Shown one piece after another: positions 1-11,052 of a stretch of 64,000 nucleotides of DNA. Position numbers and translations under genes: made by a program. Each line of letters starts with the position of its first letter. Positions within the stretch are counted from its first letter, which is position 1. This DNA is from Parvibaculaceae bacterium (GTDB lineage: Bacteria; Pseudomonadota; Alphaproteobacteria; Parvibaculales; Parvibaculaceae), in contig JAPWJY010000009.1 of assembly GCA_028283765.1 (NCBI GenBank), forward strand, positions 1 through 64,000. The letters run 5' to 3'. The notes below the pieces were generated by a model. That model made no database searches. It was not told the origin of the DNA and was given only the letters and a program-made list of their open reading frames with translations.

Positions 1-744
1 CATGACCTTGGCATCCGCGGCACGGACATTCTGGCCGCGCTGGACCGCAACACCGCGAAGGTGACCTGGGCCGCGGGCCTGTTCAAGCCGCTGCCGCCGC
101 CATGCAGGCGATCATCTGGCAGTTTCCTGGCGCGAGCGAGACATTCCCCCCCAAGGCGATCACTGACCTGATCTACCCCGTCAGCAAGACGGATCTCCAC
201 GCCCTGCGCCTGCTGAGCTTCCTGTCGCTCCGCCTGGCTTGCCCGCATCACGGTCAGCCGCATCGAGGCGGACTGGTCGCGCGCGCCGCTTCGCTGGTTC
301 ACGCTGATCGGCCGTAACGGCCCGCCCTGCTTCACGCTCGGCACGATGATTTCGCTGGGCGGCGACGTGATCAATCTCAATACCCACGTGCCGGGCCTCA
401 GCTATGGCGTGGACGCGGCCGCCGTGCTGCTGATGGTATTCATCGCCTGGGTCACCGAGGAACTCGACCGGCGCAAGAAGGCGCGCGCCGCCGCCCTTGC
501 ACCGCAAACCGCTCCTGTGCCGGAAAATGCCGCCGTGCTGGCCCGCGCCAAGGGCGACGCCCTCCACCTACTGATCTGCACCGGGCTTTCCAGACAAGTT
601 CCCGGCAGTCATCGCACGGCCCTGCCCCCGGCCGGGCCGGAAGCGCCTGTTTCAGCCGCATTATCCTTCTTTTTGCTGAATATTGCGCCGCCGGGTTTCA
701 TGGCGCTCCTGGACATGGCCATCTCGCCAGACAGCCGCCTATGA
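1..744 (+). pseudogene. OpgC-like membrane acyltransferase, C-terminal fragment with frameshifts
   Basis: The window opens inside this gene. Reading frame 1 is open at the start, coding similarity moves to frame 3 at about 95-235 (a KTDLHALRLLSFLSL stretch), then returns to frame 1 from about 240 (APLRWFTLIGRNG, then a hydrophobic segment YGVDAAAVLLMVFIAWV). This pattern of a KT-x-L-x-x-LRLL helix, a LGR/IGRN loop and a last transmembrane helix is what I recall of the C-terminus of OpgC proteins, which substitute periplasmic glucans. At least two frame changes are needed, so the copy is either degenerate or carries sequence errors. After about residue 60 of the last frame the tail has no recognisable homology. 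The family call is from remembered motifs only. Confidence 0.45.
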
Positions 745-964
745 CAAGATACAATCAAATTCGAGCACAAAATTTAGGCAAATATCAGAATTTGATTATC
801 CTGAAAGCAAATTGATGTAGATTTGATCAGCGCAGGGTGGTGCGCATGGGGCGGGATTCAAGCGAAACAATCATTCCACGGTCGTGTTTTCGTCCGGCAT
901 AATGCTTTTTTTGAGAAATGGTACCGCGCAGGCATCCAATTCTGCAGAGGGGCGTAGGGAAGAA

Positions 965-2618
<1,654 letters not shown>

Positions 2619-2671
2619 GCGTCTTGAGGTGGGGGCGCTCTCCCCCACACCCAGCGGGTTATCCCGTTTTC

Positions 2672-2702
2672 AACCCGGAAGCTTATTGCTTCCGGGTTTT
2701 TT
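2672..2702 (+). terminator. Rho-independent terminator of amtB-glnK
   Basis: An 11-bp perfect stem (AACCCGGAAGC at 2672-2682 pairing with GCTTCCGGGTT at 2688-2698), a five-base loop and a run of six T. It lies 54 bases after the glnK stop codon. Confidence 0.92.
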
Positions 2703-2723
2703 GTTGTCTTGCGGCTATGGAGC

Positions 2724-2873
2724 TGTGGATAAGTTGCGGCTCAGCCGATCAGGGGAATCCCGCACCGGAGACGGGCCGGGCGCCTGGGGAAAAGTCAGCC
2801 ATGAAACGCCGGCACCGGCTGCGATTCGGGTACTCTGGGGATAATGCCCGCTTGATGCACAGCTTTATCCACA
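2724..2873. other. Cluster of DnaA boxes in a convergent intergenic gap
   Basis: The gap between the glnK terminator and the 3' end of the next (minus-strand) gene holds TGTGGATAA at 2724-2732, TGGGGATAA at 2836-2844 and TTATCCACA at 2865-2873. The first and last are perfect copies of the consensus DnaA box in opposite orientation, and the middle one differs at one base. Both flanking genes end here, so the boxes are not in a promoter. This fits an origin-like, DnaA-titrating or replication-timing site. There is no long AT-rich unwinding element inside the gap, so function is inferred. Confidence 0.5.
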
Positions 2874-2889
2874 GATCGGGGCGGCAACC

Positions 2890-4257
2890 TCAGATGCGCG
2901 ACGGCGCGGCCAGCCGGGTCATGCTGAGTCCCATGGCCACAAGGGCGAAGCCTGCGCCAAGGAACAGCGAGATATTGGTGAAATGATCGGGGGCGATGCC
3001 GAAAATGAGCGCGACCAGCGCCGCGCCCGTGGTCTGGCCGGTCAGCCGGGCGGTGCCCAGCATCCCGCTTGCCCCGCCGCTGCGCTCCGGCGGCGAGGAT
3101 GACAGCATGGCCCGGTTGTTGGGCGACTGGAACAGCCCGAAGCCGACACCGCAGAGAGCCATCCGCCAGATGATGTCGATGCTGGCCGGATTGGGGTGCA
3201 GGAAGCCCAGCGACAGGAGGCCAAGGGCGAAAATGAGAAGTCCGGCCCCACCCAGCAGCCCCGCCGGATAGCGGTCGGCGAGCTTGCCTGCGATGGGCGC
3301 GACAATGGCGATGGTCAACGGCCAGGGAGTCATGAGCAGGCCCGTCGCCACTTCCGAGCGCCCGGCGAAGGTTTGCAGGAAGAACGGCAGGCAGACGCCG
3401 GCCAGCGTCTGCGCCGCGAAGGCGAAGACCGACGTCGAGATCGAGAGCGCGAAAATCGGGATGCGCAGCAGGTCCACCGGCAAAAGCGGCGAGGGCCGCT
3501 CAAGCTGGCGCAGCACCAGAAGCACGCCGGACACGATCGCCAGCGCCATCAGTCCCAGCGAAAGCGGCAACCCGCCCCCGTGCGCGAACCCGTCGATGGA
3601 GGAGATGAACGACCCGAACATGACCGCGTTCAACCCGGCGCTGATCCAGTCGAAGCGGTGCCGGCCGCGTGGCGTCACCGGCAAGGTGCGGGCGACCATG
3701 ATGGCGACGAGCCCCAGCGGCACATTGATGGCGAACAGCCATTGCCAGCGCGCAACCGCCAGAATGGCGGCGGCGACCGTGGGGCCGACGGCCGACGAAA
3801 CGGCGACCACCATGGCGATGATGCCGACGGCGCGGCCGAGCTGCGCGCGGGGATAGATGAACCGGATCAGGGCGCTGTTCACGCTCATGATGCCCGCCGC
3901 GCCGAAGCCTTGCAGGATGCGGGCGACGGTCAGCGTTTCGAGCGAGGTCGAGAGCGCGCAGGCAAGGCTGGCGATGGCAAAAAGGATCAGCCCGCCTCGG
4001 TAGACCCGGGCATAGCCGAAAATCTCCCCGAGCGAGGCGAGCGGCAGCAGGGAAATGGTGACGGCAAGCTGGTAGCCGTTGACGATCCAGATCGCGGCGC
4101 CCGGACTCGTGCCCAGATCGTGGGTGATGGTGGGCAGCGCGATGTTGGCGATGGCGCCATCCAGCACGGCCATGGTGATGGCGAGCGCGACTGAAAAAAT
4201 GGCCCAGTAGCGCTGGGGGACGGGCAGGCCGTCTTGCTGTTGGGGGGAAGAGTTCAT
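2890..4257 (-). CDS. MFS drug-efflux transporter, DHA2 family-like
   Basis: A 455-residue inner-membrane protein with about 14 hydrophobic segments. The N-terminal part reads MAVLDGAIANIALPTI, the typical first-helix motif (LDxTIVNVALP type) of the 14-helix DHA2 drug:H+ antiporters. It is followed by WIVNGYQLAVTISLLPLASLGEIFG and the R-x-LQG-x-GAA motif of helix 4. The start at 4257 places this motif about 30 residues in. Longer in-frame starts add a non-hydrophobic tail and are less likely. It is convergent with amtB-glnK and divergent from the aminotransferase gene. The substrate cannot be read from the sequence. Confidence 0.85.
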   Translation of the reverse strand: MNSSPQQQDGLPVPQRYWAIFSVALAITMAVLDGAIANIALPTITHDLGTSPGAAIWIVNGYQLAVTISLLPLASLGEIFGYARVYRGGLILFAIASLACALSTSLETLTVARILQGFGAAGIMSVNSALIRFIYPRAQLGRAVGIIAMVVAVSSAVGPTVAAAILAVARWQWLFAINVPLGLVAIMVARTLPVTPRGRHRFDWISAGLNAVMFGSFISSIDGFAHGGGLPLSLGLMALAIVSGVLLVLRQLERPSPLLPVDLLRIPIFALSISTSVFAFAAQTLAGVCLPFFLQTFAGRSEVATGLLMTPWPLTIAIVAPIAGKLADRYPAGLLGGAGLLIFALGLLSLGFLHPNPASIDIIWRMALCGVGFGLFQSPNNRAMLSSSPPERSGGASGMLGTARLTGQTTGAALVALIFGIAPDHFTNISLFLGAGFALVAMGLSMTRLAAPSRI

Positions 4258-4495
4258 CGGGCGTCTCGAAAGCGATCCGCACCCTTTAGACCCATTCCAA
4301 CCGGCTGACCAGAAAAAGCAAACAATCTTCAGATTAATTCTCGCCATGCTTTTGGCGCGGTTTTCCCGGGAAAGTGCATGAAACCGGGGAGAAACCAGCG
4401 TTTCCCCACCGCAGGTTGCACCGCGGGGGGATAGGCGGCAATGTACGGCGCGATGCCGATTCATGGCCGCCGGGCCCGGCAGAGATTCCCTGCGG

Positions 4496-4529
4496 GTCTT
4501 CCCGAAGTCTTCCAAGGGTCTTCCCAAGG
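4496..4529 (+). repeat. Triple 11-12 bp tandem repeat upstream of the aminotransferase gene
   Basis: Three near-identical units of the form GTCTTCC(C)AAGG (GTCTTCCCGAA, GTCTTCCAAGG, GTCTTCCCAAGG) stand head to tail directly before the start region of the following gene. The last units also provide AAGG ribosome-site-like cores. It may be a regulator site or a slippage product. Confidence 0.5.
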
Positions 4530-4550
4530 ATCTGAGTGTGTCCAAGGATC

Positions 4551-5741
4551 ATGAGCGCTTCCCGTTTCGCCGACCTGCCTGAATCGCCCTTTGCCCGGCT
4601 TGCCTCCCTGATCGAGGGGCTGACGCCCGGAAAGCCGCCGATCGCCCTGTCGCTGGGCGAACCCCGGCATCCATTCCCGGCCTTCATCATGGAGGCCATC
4701 GCCGCCAATGCCGCCGATTTCGGGCGCTATCCGCCGATCATCGGCACACCGGCCTTCCGCGCCGCGGCCACCGGCTGGCTCAACCGGCGCTTCGGCCTGC
4801 CCGAGGGCTGGCTCGACCCGGAAAACCAGCTTTTGCCGGTCAACGGCACCCGCGAGGCGCTGTTCAACATGGCGATCGTGGCGACGCCGCTGGCCAAAGC
4901 TGGAAAAAAGCCCGCGATCCTGATGCCCAACCCCTTTTACCAGTGCTACGCCGCCGCCGCGCTCGCCGCAGGCGCCGAGCCCGTCTATGTGGCGGCGACC
5001 AAGGAAAACGGCTTCCTGCCGGATTTCGCCGCCCTGCCCGAAGAGCTGCTGGCGCGCACCTCCATGATCTATTTCTGCAGCCCGGCGAACCCGCAGGGCT
5101 CGGTCGCGGATCTCGGCTATCTCAAGGAACTCATCCTCCTTGCCCGCCGCCACGGCATCCTGCTCGCCATGGACGAATGCTATGCCGACATCTACGACCG
5201 CGCGGCCCCGCCCGGCGCGCTGAAGGCGGCCTTTGAACTCGACGGCACGGCGGACAATGTGATCGTGCTCCATTCCCTGTCGAAGCGCTCAAGCCTGCCG
5301 GGCCTGCGCTCGGGTTTCTGCGCGGGCGACCGGGCGTTCATCGCGAAATTCCGCTCCATGCGCAACATCGCCGCCCCGCAGGTGCCGCTGCCCCTTCTGG
5401 CGGCTTCCGCCCTTGCCTGGGCCGATGATGCCCACGCCGCTGACAATCGCACACTTTATCAGCGTAAAATCGACATGGCTGAGCGTATTCTGGGGAACCG
5501 ATTCGGTTTCTACCGCCCGGCCGGAGGCTTTTTCCTCTGGCTCGACGTGGAGGATGGCGAGGCGGCCACCCGCCGCCTGTGGACAGAGGCGGGGGTGAAA
5601 GTTCTCCCCGGTGCCTATCTGGCGCGCGATGATGAGAGCGTGGCCGGGGGCAATCCGGGCCGGGCCTTCATCAGGGTGGCGCTGGTCGAGGCGGAAAATG
5701 TGATGGAAGAGGCGTTGAAACGTATGGCGGAGGCTCTGTAG
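4551..5741 (+). CDS. dapC: Class I/II PLP aminotransferase, N-succinyldiaminopimelate aminotransferase-like (DapC)
   Basis: A 396-residue fold-type I aminotransferase. Visible motifs are GEPRHPFP near the N-terminus, PNPFYQCY, the CSPANPQGS substrate loop, DECYADIY with the PLP-pyridine aspartate, and [14 protein letters not shown] with the PLP lysine at about residue 245. The SKRSxxPGLRSGF pattern is typical of the proteobacterial DapC branch, which converts N-succinyl-2-amino-6-oxopimelate in lysine and peptidoglycan biosynthesis. Related aminotransferases cannot be excluded. A GTG at 4536 is an alternative start; both have AAGGA nearby. ftsK starts two bases after the stop, so the two are probably co-transcribed. 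Confidence 0.82.
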   Translation: MSASRFADLPESPFARLASLIEGLTPGKPPIALSLGEPRHPFPAFIMEAIAANAADFGRYPPIIGTPAFRAAATGWLNRRFGLPEGWLDPENQLLPVNGTREALFNMAIVATPLAKAGKKPAILMPNPFYQCYAAAALAAGAEPVYVAATKENGFLPDFAALPEELLARTSMIYFCSPANPQGSVADLGYLKELILLARRHGILLAMDECYADIYDRAAPPGALKAAFELDGTADNVIVLHSLSKRSSLPGLRSGFCAGDRAFIAKFRSMRNIAAPQVPLPLLAASALAWADDAHAADNRTLYQRKIDMAERILGNRFGFYRPAGGFFLWLDVEDGEAATRRLWTEAGVKVLPGAYLARDDESVAGGNPGRAFIRVALVEAENVMEEALKRMAEAL

Positions 5742-5743
5742 GG

Positions 5744-8293
5744 ATGGCGCGGACGAGGGGGCATCCCGGAGCGGTGTCTCACGGCAACAACGAACCTGAA
5801 ACCGTCGTGGACTTCATGCGCCGGCGGTTGCAGGAGGCGCTTGGCCTCGGCCTCATTCTCGTCTGCTTCGCCGGTCTTCTCGCCATTTCCACCTGGCACC
5901 AGAGCGACCCCAGCCTCAACAACGCCACCCGCAGCGTCGCCCAGAACTGGCTCGGCATCGTCGGGGCCTATCTCTCGGACCTGCTCCTGCAAACGCTGGG
6001 GCTGGGGGCCGCCGCCTTTTTCGCGCCGCCCGCCACATGGGGCTACAGCTTCCTCAAGCACCGCGAACCCGACGGGTTCCTCTGGCGCGTCTCCGGCTGG
6101 TTCATGGGCACGTTCTTCATGTCGGCCTTCCTCGCCACCCTGCCGGTGCCCTCGTTCTGGCCGCTCGCCTCCGGACTCGGCGGCGTCATCGGCCAGGCCA
6201 TCGTCAACGCCGGGCTGATGCTGACCAGCCTGTTCGCCTCGAACGGCATCGGCCATCTGATCATCGCCGCCGTTTCGGCCCTCTTCTCCATCGGGCTGAT
6301 CGTTTTCTCCTGTGCGCTTGAGACATCCGGCGAGAGCGGGAAAACGGAGAAGTCCGCCTCCGCGCGGTCCGCCGCCGGGCGCAAGGAACCCCAGTCTGCG
6401 CGCGCCCGGGCCGAAGCGAAGAAAGCCGGAACGCTGGTGGCGACCCGGCCCGGCGCGGACAATCCGCCCGCCGCCAAAACCGGCTTCGGCGCACGGCTTG
6501 GCTCGCTCCTCGCCCGCAAGGAGGAGGAAGCCCCGCTGGTCCGCGTCGAACCGCAGGTCGCCGGACGCGCCAGCGTGGTGCGTCCCCCTGTTGCCGCGGC
6601 GAGCGAAGATGAATTCGAGGACGACTACCCGCCGGAGGAGCCGGACGATTTCCCCGACGAGGTGGCCGACGAGGCCCCGGTCCGCACGCCGCGCGTCGAC
6701 CGGCCTGCGCCCAGGGCCAAACCCTCGGCCCGCGCCGAGCGGGAAAAGCAGCCCGCCCTGCCCTTCGATGAGCCCCGGAGCTACGAACTGCCGCCGCTCA
6801 GCCTGCTCGCCAAGCCGCGCGTGCTGCCCGCGGGCACCCAGCTTCCCGACGAGGCGCTGGAACAGAACGCCCGCATCCTCGAAACCGTGCTGGACGATTT
6901 CGGCATAAGGGGCGAGATCATCCATGTCCGCCCCGGCCCTGTGGTCACGCTCTATGAGCTTTCGCCCGCGCCCGGCATCAAATCCTCGCGCGTGATCGCG
7001 CTCGCCGACGACATCGCCCGTTCGATGAGCGCGGTCTCGGCCCGCGTCGCCGTGGTGCCCGGACGCAATGTCATCGGCATCGAACTCCCGAACCAGAAGC
7101 GCGAGATGGTCTATCTGCGCGAACTGCTGGAATCGGCCGATTTCGAGCATTCAAGCTCCAAGCTGCCGCTGGCGCTCGGCAAGAACATCGGCGGCGAGGC
7201 GGTGATTTCCGACCTGAGCCGGATGCCCCATCTGCTGATCGCGGGCACCACGGGTTCGGGCAAGTCCGTCGGCATCAACACCATGATCCTGTCGCTGCTC
7301 TACCGGCTGCCGCCGGACAAGTGCAAGCTGATCATGGTCGATCCCAAGATGCTGGAGCTTTCCGTCTATGACGGCATCCCGCACCTGCTCACCCCGGTGG
7401 TGACCGACCCCAAAAAGGCCGTGGTCGCGCTCAAATGGGTGGTGAAGGAGATGGAGAACCGCTACCGCTCCATGTCCAAGGTCGGCGTGCGCAATATCGA
7501 GGGCTTCAACCAGCGCGTGACCGAGGCGGCGGGCAAGGGAGAAACCATTTCCCGCACGGTCCAGACCGGTTTCGACCCGGAAAGCGGCAAGGCGATCTAC
7601 GAGACCGAGCGCATGGAGCTTGAGCCCATGCCGTTCATCGTCGTCATCGTGGACGAGATGGCCGACCTGATGATGGTCGCGGGCAAGGAAATCGAGGGCG
7701 CGATCCAGCGCATCGCCCAGATGGCGCGCGCGGCGGGCATCCACGTCATCACCGCGACCCAGCGCCCCTCGGTCGACGTCATCACCGGCACGATCAAGGC
7801 GAACTTCCCGACCCGAATCTCCTTTCAGGTCACCTCCAAGATCGACAGCCGGACCATTCTGGGCGAACAGGGCGCCGAGCAGTTGCTGGGCCAGGGCGAC
7901 ATGCTGTTCATGGCGGGCGGCGGCCGCATCCGCCGCGTCCATGGCCCGTTCGTCTCCGACGACGAGGTGGAGAAGGTCGTGAGCTTCCTCAAGCGGCAGG
8001 GCACGCCCGAATATCTGGAAGCCATCACCGACGAACCCGATGATGGCGGGTCGGAAACCATGAGCTTCGGCGGCACCGGCGAGGGCGACGAGCTTTACGA
8101 CAAGGCGGTCGCCATCGTCGCCCGCGACAAGAAGGCCACCACCAGCTATATCCAGCGGCGGCTCCAGATCGGCTACAACCGGGCGGCGGGCCTGATCGAG
8201 ATGATGGAAGAGCAGGGCGTGATCAGCGCGCCCAACGCGCAAGGCCGCCGCGAGGTTCTGATCGGCGAGCCGGGTGAAGGCGCAAGGTACTGA
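5744..8293 (+). CDS. ftsK: DNA translocase FtsK
   Basis: An 849-residue septal DNA pump. Four hydrophobic segments occupy about residues 28-200. A charged Pro/Glu/Arg-rich linker runs to about residue 340. The alpha/beta motor follows, with Walker A GTTGSGKS at about residues 500-508 and Walker [13 protein letters not shown] at about 630-640. The winged-helix gamma domain that reads KOPS sites is at the C-terminus ([20 protein letters not shown], then EEQGVIS). FtsK pumps chromosome ends at the division septum and activates XerCD at dif. The start is two bases after the upstream aminotransferase stop. The linker is shorter than in E. coli, as usual for alphaproteobacteria. Confidence 0.97.
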   Translation: MARTRGHPGAVSHGNNEPETVVDFMRRRLQEALGLGLILVCFAGLLAISTWHQSDPSLNNATRSVAQNWLGIVGAYLSDLLLQTLGLGAAAFFAPPATWGYSFLKHREPDGFLWRVSGWFMGTFFMSAFLATLPVPSFWPLASGLGGVIGQAIVNAGLMLTSLFASNGIGHLIIAAVSALFSIGLIVFSCALETSGESGKTEKSASARSAAGRKEPQSARARAEAKKAGTLVATRPGADNPPAAKTGFGARLGSLLARKEEEAPLVRVEPQVAGRASVVRPPVAAASEDEFEDDYPPEEPDDFPDEVADEAPVRTPRVDRPAPRAKPSARAEREKQPALPFDEPRSYELPPLSLLAKPRVLPAGTQLPDEALEQNARILETVLDDFGIRGEIIHVRPGPVVTLYELSPAPGIKSSRVIALADDIARSMSAVSARVAVVPGRNVIGIELPNQKREMVYLRELLESADFEHSSSKLPLALGKNIGGEAVISDLSRMPHLLIAGTTGSGKSVGINTMILSLLYRLPPDKCKLIMVDPKMLELSVYDGIPHLLTPVVTDPKKAVVALKWVVKEMENRYRSMSKVGVRNIEGFNQRVTEAAGKGETISRTVQTGFDPESGKAIYETERMELEPMPFIVVIVDEMADLMMVAGKEIEGAIQRIAQMARAAGIHVITATQRPSVDVITGTIKANFPTRISFQVTSKIDSRTILGEQGAEQLLGQGDMLFMAGGGRIRRVHGPFVSDDEVEKVVSFLKRQGTPEYLEAITDEPDDGGSETMSFGGTGEGDELYDKAVAIVARDKKATTSYIQRRLQIGYNRAAGLIEMMEEQGVISAPNAQGRREVLIGEPGEGARY

Positions 8294-8446
8294 TTTCACT
8301 TCAGTTCCAGACGAAAAAGTGACCATAACCAGAATGGGTGAACCTTGACCGCTTCGTTCCCGCTGCCCCGGATTCGCCTGTTCGCGCCACGGAAGAACCC
8401 CCGCGTTTTCTTCATTCCGCCACAAACATTGCCTATTTCTCACCTC

Positions 8447-9148
8447 ATGAACGACCTTGAGCATAACAGGCGCATGAGACAGGGAGTGCTGCTGGCAGCG
8501 GCTCTCGTGGGTCTTGCCGTCATCGTTGTGGCGCTGCTGACTGCGGGCTCGTCACGCGCTCATGCGGCGACGGCGGCGGCCAATCCCGCGCCGCTGACGA
8601 CGCAGGACCGGCAGGATCTGCAATCTGTCAGCACCTATCTCAACGGCCTGACCAGCCTGCAGGGCAAGTTTCTCCAGATCGCCCCGGACGGCACCGTGAC
8701 CGACGGCAATTTCTATCTGCAACGCCCCGGCCGGCTGCGTTTTGAATATTCCGGCGACACGAAGATGCTGGTGGTCGCCGATGGCACCTGGGTGATCGTG
8801 CAGGAAGGCAATCAGGTCGAGCAGCGCTACCCCCTGAGTTCCACGCCGCTGGGCATCCTGCTCGAACCGGACGTGAAACTGGACGATGAGGCCCGGGTGC
8901 TTGGCGTCAGCCGGGACGCGGGCCGCCTGCGGGTGGTGCTGGCCGACAAGTCCGGCGAAGCGCCGGGCAGGCTTGCTCTCGACTTCTCGACACCCCATAT
9001 CGAATTGATGGAATGGACCGTCACCGACGCGCAGGGCCTGAACACCACGGTCGCCCTGCAGGACGTCCAGAAGGGCATAAAGGCGGACCCCGCGCTTTTC
9101 GTGCTGCGCAGCAATCAGAAGCCTGCGGTTGGCGCGAAGCCGCAATAA
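8447..9148 (+). CDS. lolA: Outer-membrane lipoprotein carrier protein LolA-like
   Basis: A 233-residue exported protein. A hydrophobic signal (GVLLAAALVGLAVIVVALL) ends in SSRAHA, a likely signal-peptidase site. The mature part has LolA family marks: a short helix with LNGLTSLQGKFLQ, GNFYLQRPGRLRFEY, then VADGTWVIVQEGNQVEQRYPL and a final VALQDVQKGIKADPALFVL. LolA carries lipoproteins across the periplasm from LolCDE to the outer membrane. The gene commonly follows ftsK, as here. An ATG at 8474 with a weak upstream ACAGG is an equally possible start; a TTG at 8345 would add a non-signal tail. Confidence 0.88.
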   Translation: MNDLEHNRRMRQGVLLAAALVGLAVIVVALLTAGSSRAHAATAAANPAPLTTQDRQDLQSVSTYLNGLTSLQGKFLQIAPDGTVTDGNFYLQRPGRLRFEYSGDTKMLVVADGTWVIVQEGNQVEQRYPLSSTPLGILLEPDVKLDDEARVLGVSRDAGRLRVVLADKSGEAPGRLALDFSTPHIELMEWTVTDAQGLNTTVALQDVQKGIKADPALFVLRSNQKPAVGAKPQ

Positions 9149-9169
9149 AGGCACAGGACGATGTTTGAT

Positions 9170-10033
9170 CTAACCCACTATTTCCACGACCGGGTGCGTG
9201 TCGGGCAGGCGCATCAACCCCTGAAACTCGGCGAGCGCGAGTTCGTCCCGGCCCGCCGCAAGGCTCGCGCCGACAATATCCGCCGTAACGCCGGCAGCCA
9301 GGGCAAGCGCTTCACCCGGACTTCCACGACCGGCCTGCGCCGCGCCTGACTGAGTATTCAGCAACAGGGCGCCCAGAAAGAGCCCCGCGAAGAGATCGCC
9401 TGCGCCCCTTTGGGCCTTGGCATGGCGGCGGGTTTCAACCCGCAATGCCTGATCCCGCATCACGGCGAGGCTGGCGATACGCCCTCCGGCCGCGAAGGAT
9501 GAGGTCAGAACCACAATGCCCGGTTTGAGAGTTCTTGCAAGCCCGATGGCGTCTCCCGTCGTCGCGGGTTTTTCTCCTGCCAGCACCGCCAGTTCGAAAA
9601 GATTGGGCGTGACGATGTCGGCGAGCCCGGCGAGTTCCTTCACGACATCGGCGATTTCGGGCGACGTATAGGCCCCGGTGTCCTCATCGCCCAATATCGG
9701 ATCGCACAGATAAAGCGCCGACGGGTTGGCCTGCTTCACCCGCCCGGCCGCCTCCGCGATCGCCGCGCCCTGATCCGTTTCCGCCAGATAGCCGGACATG
9801 ATGGCGTCGCAGCGGCCAAGCCAGCCCCGCGCCTCCAGCGCCTTCACATAGCCGAGGATTTCATCGCCCGGCGTGCGCCGGCCGAACGGCCTGCCGTGGC
9901 CGGGATGATGGGAGAGCAGCACCGTCGGGATCTGCCAGACCTCATGGCCCAGGGCCTGCATGGCGAACGCCGCTGCGCTGTTGCCGACATGGCCGTACAC
10001 CACCGCGCTCGAGATCGACAGGATATTGGCCAA
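9170..10033 (-). CDS. pdxY: Pyridoxal kinase PdxY
   Basis: A ribokinase-fold enzyme of 287 residues that phosphorylates pyridoxal to PLP in vitamin B6 salvage. It starts LANILSISSAVVYGHVGNSAA, the family N-terminus. It continues with the substrate loop VLLSHHPGHGRP, then SGYLA, LCDPILGD, and the anion-hole and catalytic aspartate motif GAGDLFAGLF. A TTG start at 10033 gives the usual N-terminus (family length about 286) and has AGGGAT nine bases upstream. A longer in-frame start at 10105 is also TTG and adds a basic tail. It is convergent with lolA and divergent from the CoA-ester lyase gene. Confidence 0.92.
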   Translation of the reverse strand: MANILSISSAVVYGHVGNSAAAFAMQALGHEVWQIPTVLLSHHPGHGRPFGRRTPGDEILGYVKALEARGWLGRCDAIMSGYLAETDQGAAIAEAAGRVKQANPSALYLCDPILGDEDTGAYTSPEIADVVKELAGLADIVTPNLFELAVLAGEKPATTGDAIGLARTLKPGIVVLTSSFAAGGRIASLAVMRDQALRVETRRHAKAQRGAGDLFAGLFLGALLLNTQSGAAQAGRGSPGEALALAAGVTADIVGASLAAGRDELALAEFQGLMRLPDTHPVVEIVG

Positions 10034-10143
10034 GGGCGGGCGATCCCTGCTGATTGATGGATGCGGGGCCTTCACCTCGCGCTTGCAGCACTTATAGTAG
10101 CCCAAATTGCCGTAAAGCCGTAAAGGCCCGAAAGGAGTGCTAC

Positions 10144-11043
10144 ATGAGCCGCCAGACCGTTCGCCCCAGACGCAGCGTCCTCTATATGCCGGGTTCCAAC
10201 GCCCGCGCGCTGGACAAGGCCCGCAGCCTGCCCGCCGACGCGCTGATCTTCGATCTGGAGGACGCGGTCGCCCCTGACGCCAAGGAAGAGGCGCGCGCGC
10301 AGGTGGCCGCCGCGACGAAGGAAGGCGGCTATGGCAAGCGCGAGATCGTGATCCGGGTCAACGGCCTCGACACGCCCTGGGGCGCGGAGGACATCAAGGC
10401 CGCGGTGGCGGCAGGGCCCGACGCCATTCTGGTGCCCAAGATCAATTCGCCCGAGGATGTGGCGCGCGCCGAAAAGGCGCTTGCCGAAGCGGGCGCCCCG
10501 GCCTCCCTGCAATTGTGGTGCATGATCGAGACGCCGCTTGCCATGCTCAACATTCAGGCGATCGCGGCGGTGGCGAAAAACCCGGGCGCGCGCATGAGCG
10601 TGTGGGTGATGGGCACCAACGACATCGCCAAGGAACTGCGCGCGGCGCATACGCCGGACCGCCTGCCCATGCTGACCTCGCTCGGCCTCGCGCTGCTCGC
10701 GGCGCGCGCCTATGGCCTCATCATCCTCGATGGCGTCTACAACGACATCCAGAACGCGGAAGGCTTCGTCGCCACCTGCGAACAGGGCCGCGACATGGGC
10801 TTTGACGGCAAGACGCTGATCCACCCCTCGCAGGTCGGTCCCTGCAACACGATCTTCGCGCCGGACCCCGAAACCGTCGAGTTCGCCCGCAAGACCATCG
10901 CCGCCTTCGAACTGCCGGAAAACAAGTCGAAGGGCGTCCTCAAGGTGGAAGGTCGCATGGTTGAGATCCTCCATGCCGAAATCGCCAAACGCACCGTCGC
11001 CATCGCCGATGCGATTGCCGAGCTTGAAGCCGCGAACGGCTGA
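10144..11043 (+). CDS. HpcH/HpaI aldolase / citrate-lyase-beta family CoA-ester lyase
   Basis: A 299-residue TIM-barrel enzyme of the CitE/malyl-CoA lyase superfamily. Motifs are RSVLYMPGSNARAL, the metal-site loop IFDLEDAVAPD, ILVPKINSPEDV and MIETPLAMLN. It starts after a strong AAAGGAG site. The next gene, nine bases on, is a mesaconyl-CoA hydratase-like protein. Together they fit cleavage or hydrolysis of (methyl)malyl-CoA in the ethylmalonyl-CoA pathway. The sequence is closer to the CitE-like and (3S)-malyl-CoA thioesterase branch than to the true malyl-CoA lyase Mcl1, whose N-terminus differs. Which reaction it carries out is an inference. Confidence 0.85.
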   Translation: MSRQTVRPRRSVLYMPGSNARALDKARSLPADALIFDLEDAVAPDAKEEARAQVAAATKEGGYGKREIVIRVNGLDTPWGAEDIKAAVAAGPDAILVPKINSPEDVARAEKALAEAGAPASLQLWCMIETPLAMLNIQAIAAVAKNPGARMSVWVMGTNDIAKELRAAHTPDRLPMLTSLGLALLAARAYGLIILDGVYNDIQNAEGFVATCEQGRDMGFDGKTLIHPSQVGPCNTIFAPDPETVEFARKTIAAFELPENKSKGVLKVEGRMVEILHAEIAKRTVAIADAIAELEAANG

Positions 11044-11052
11044 GGACAGACC

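Noticed and set aside
838-853. TGGTGCG-N4-GGGC as a possible sigma-54 promoter for amtB
   Set aside because: The GG and GC are 12 bases apart as required, but the -12 element GGGC is far from TTGC, and the -24 element is only TGGTGCG. Not convincing.
896-905. GGCATAATGC as a -24/-12 element just before amtB
   Set aside because: GG and GC are only eight bases apart; sigma-54 promoters require 12.
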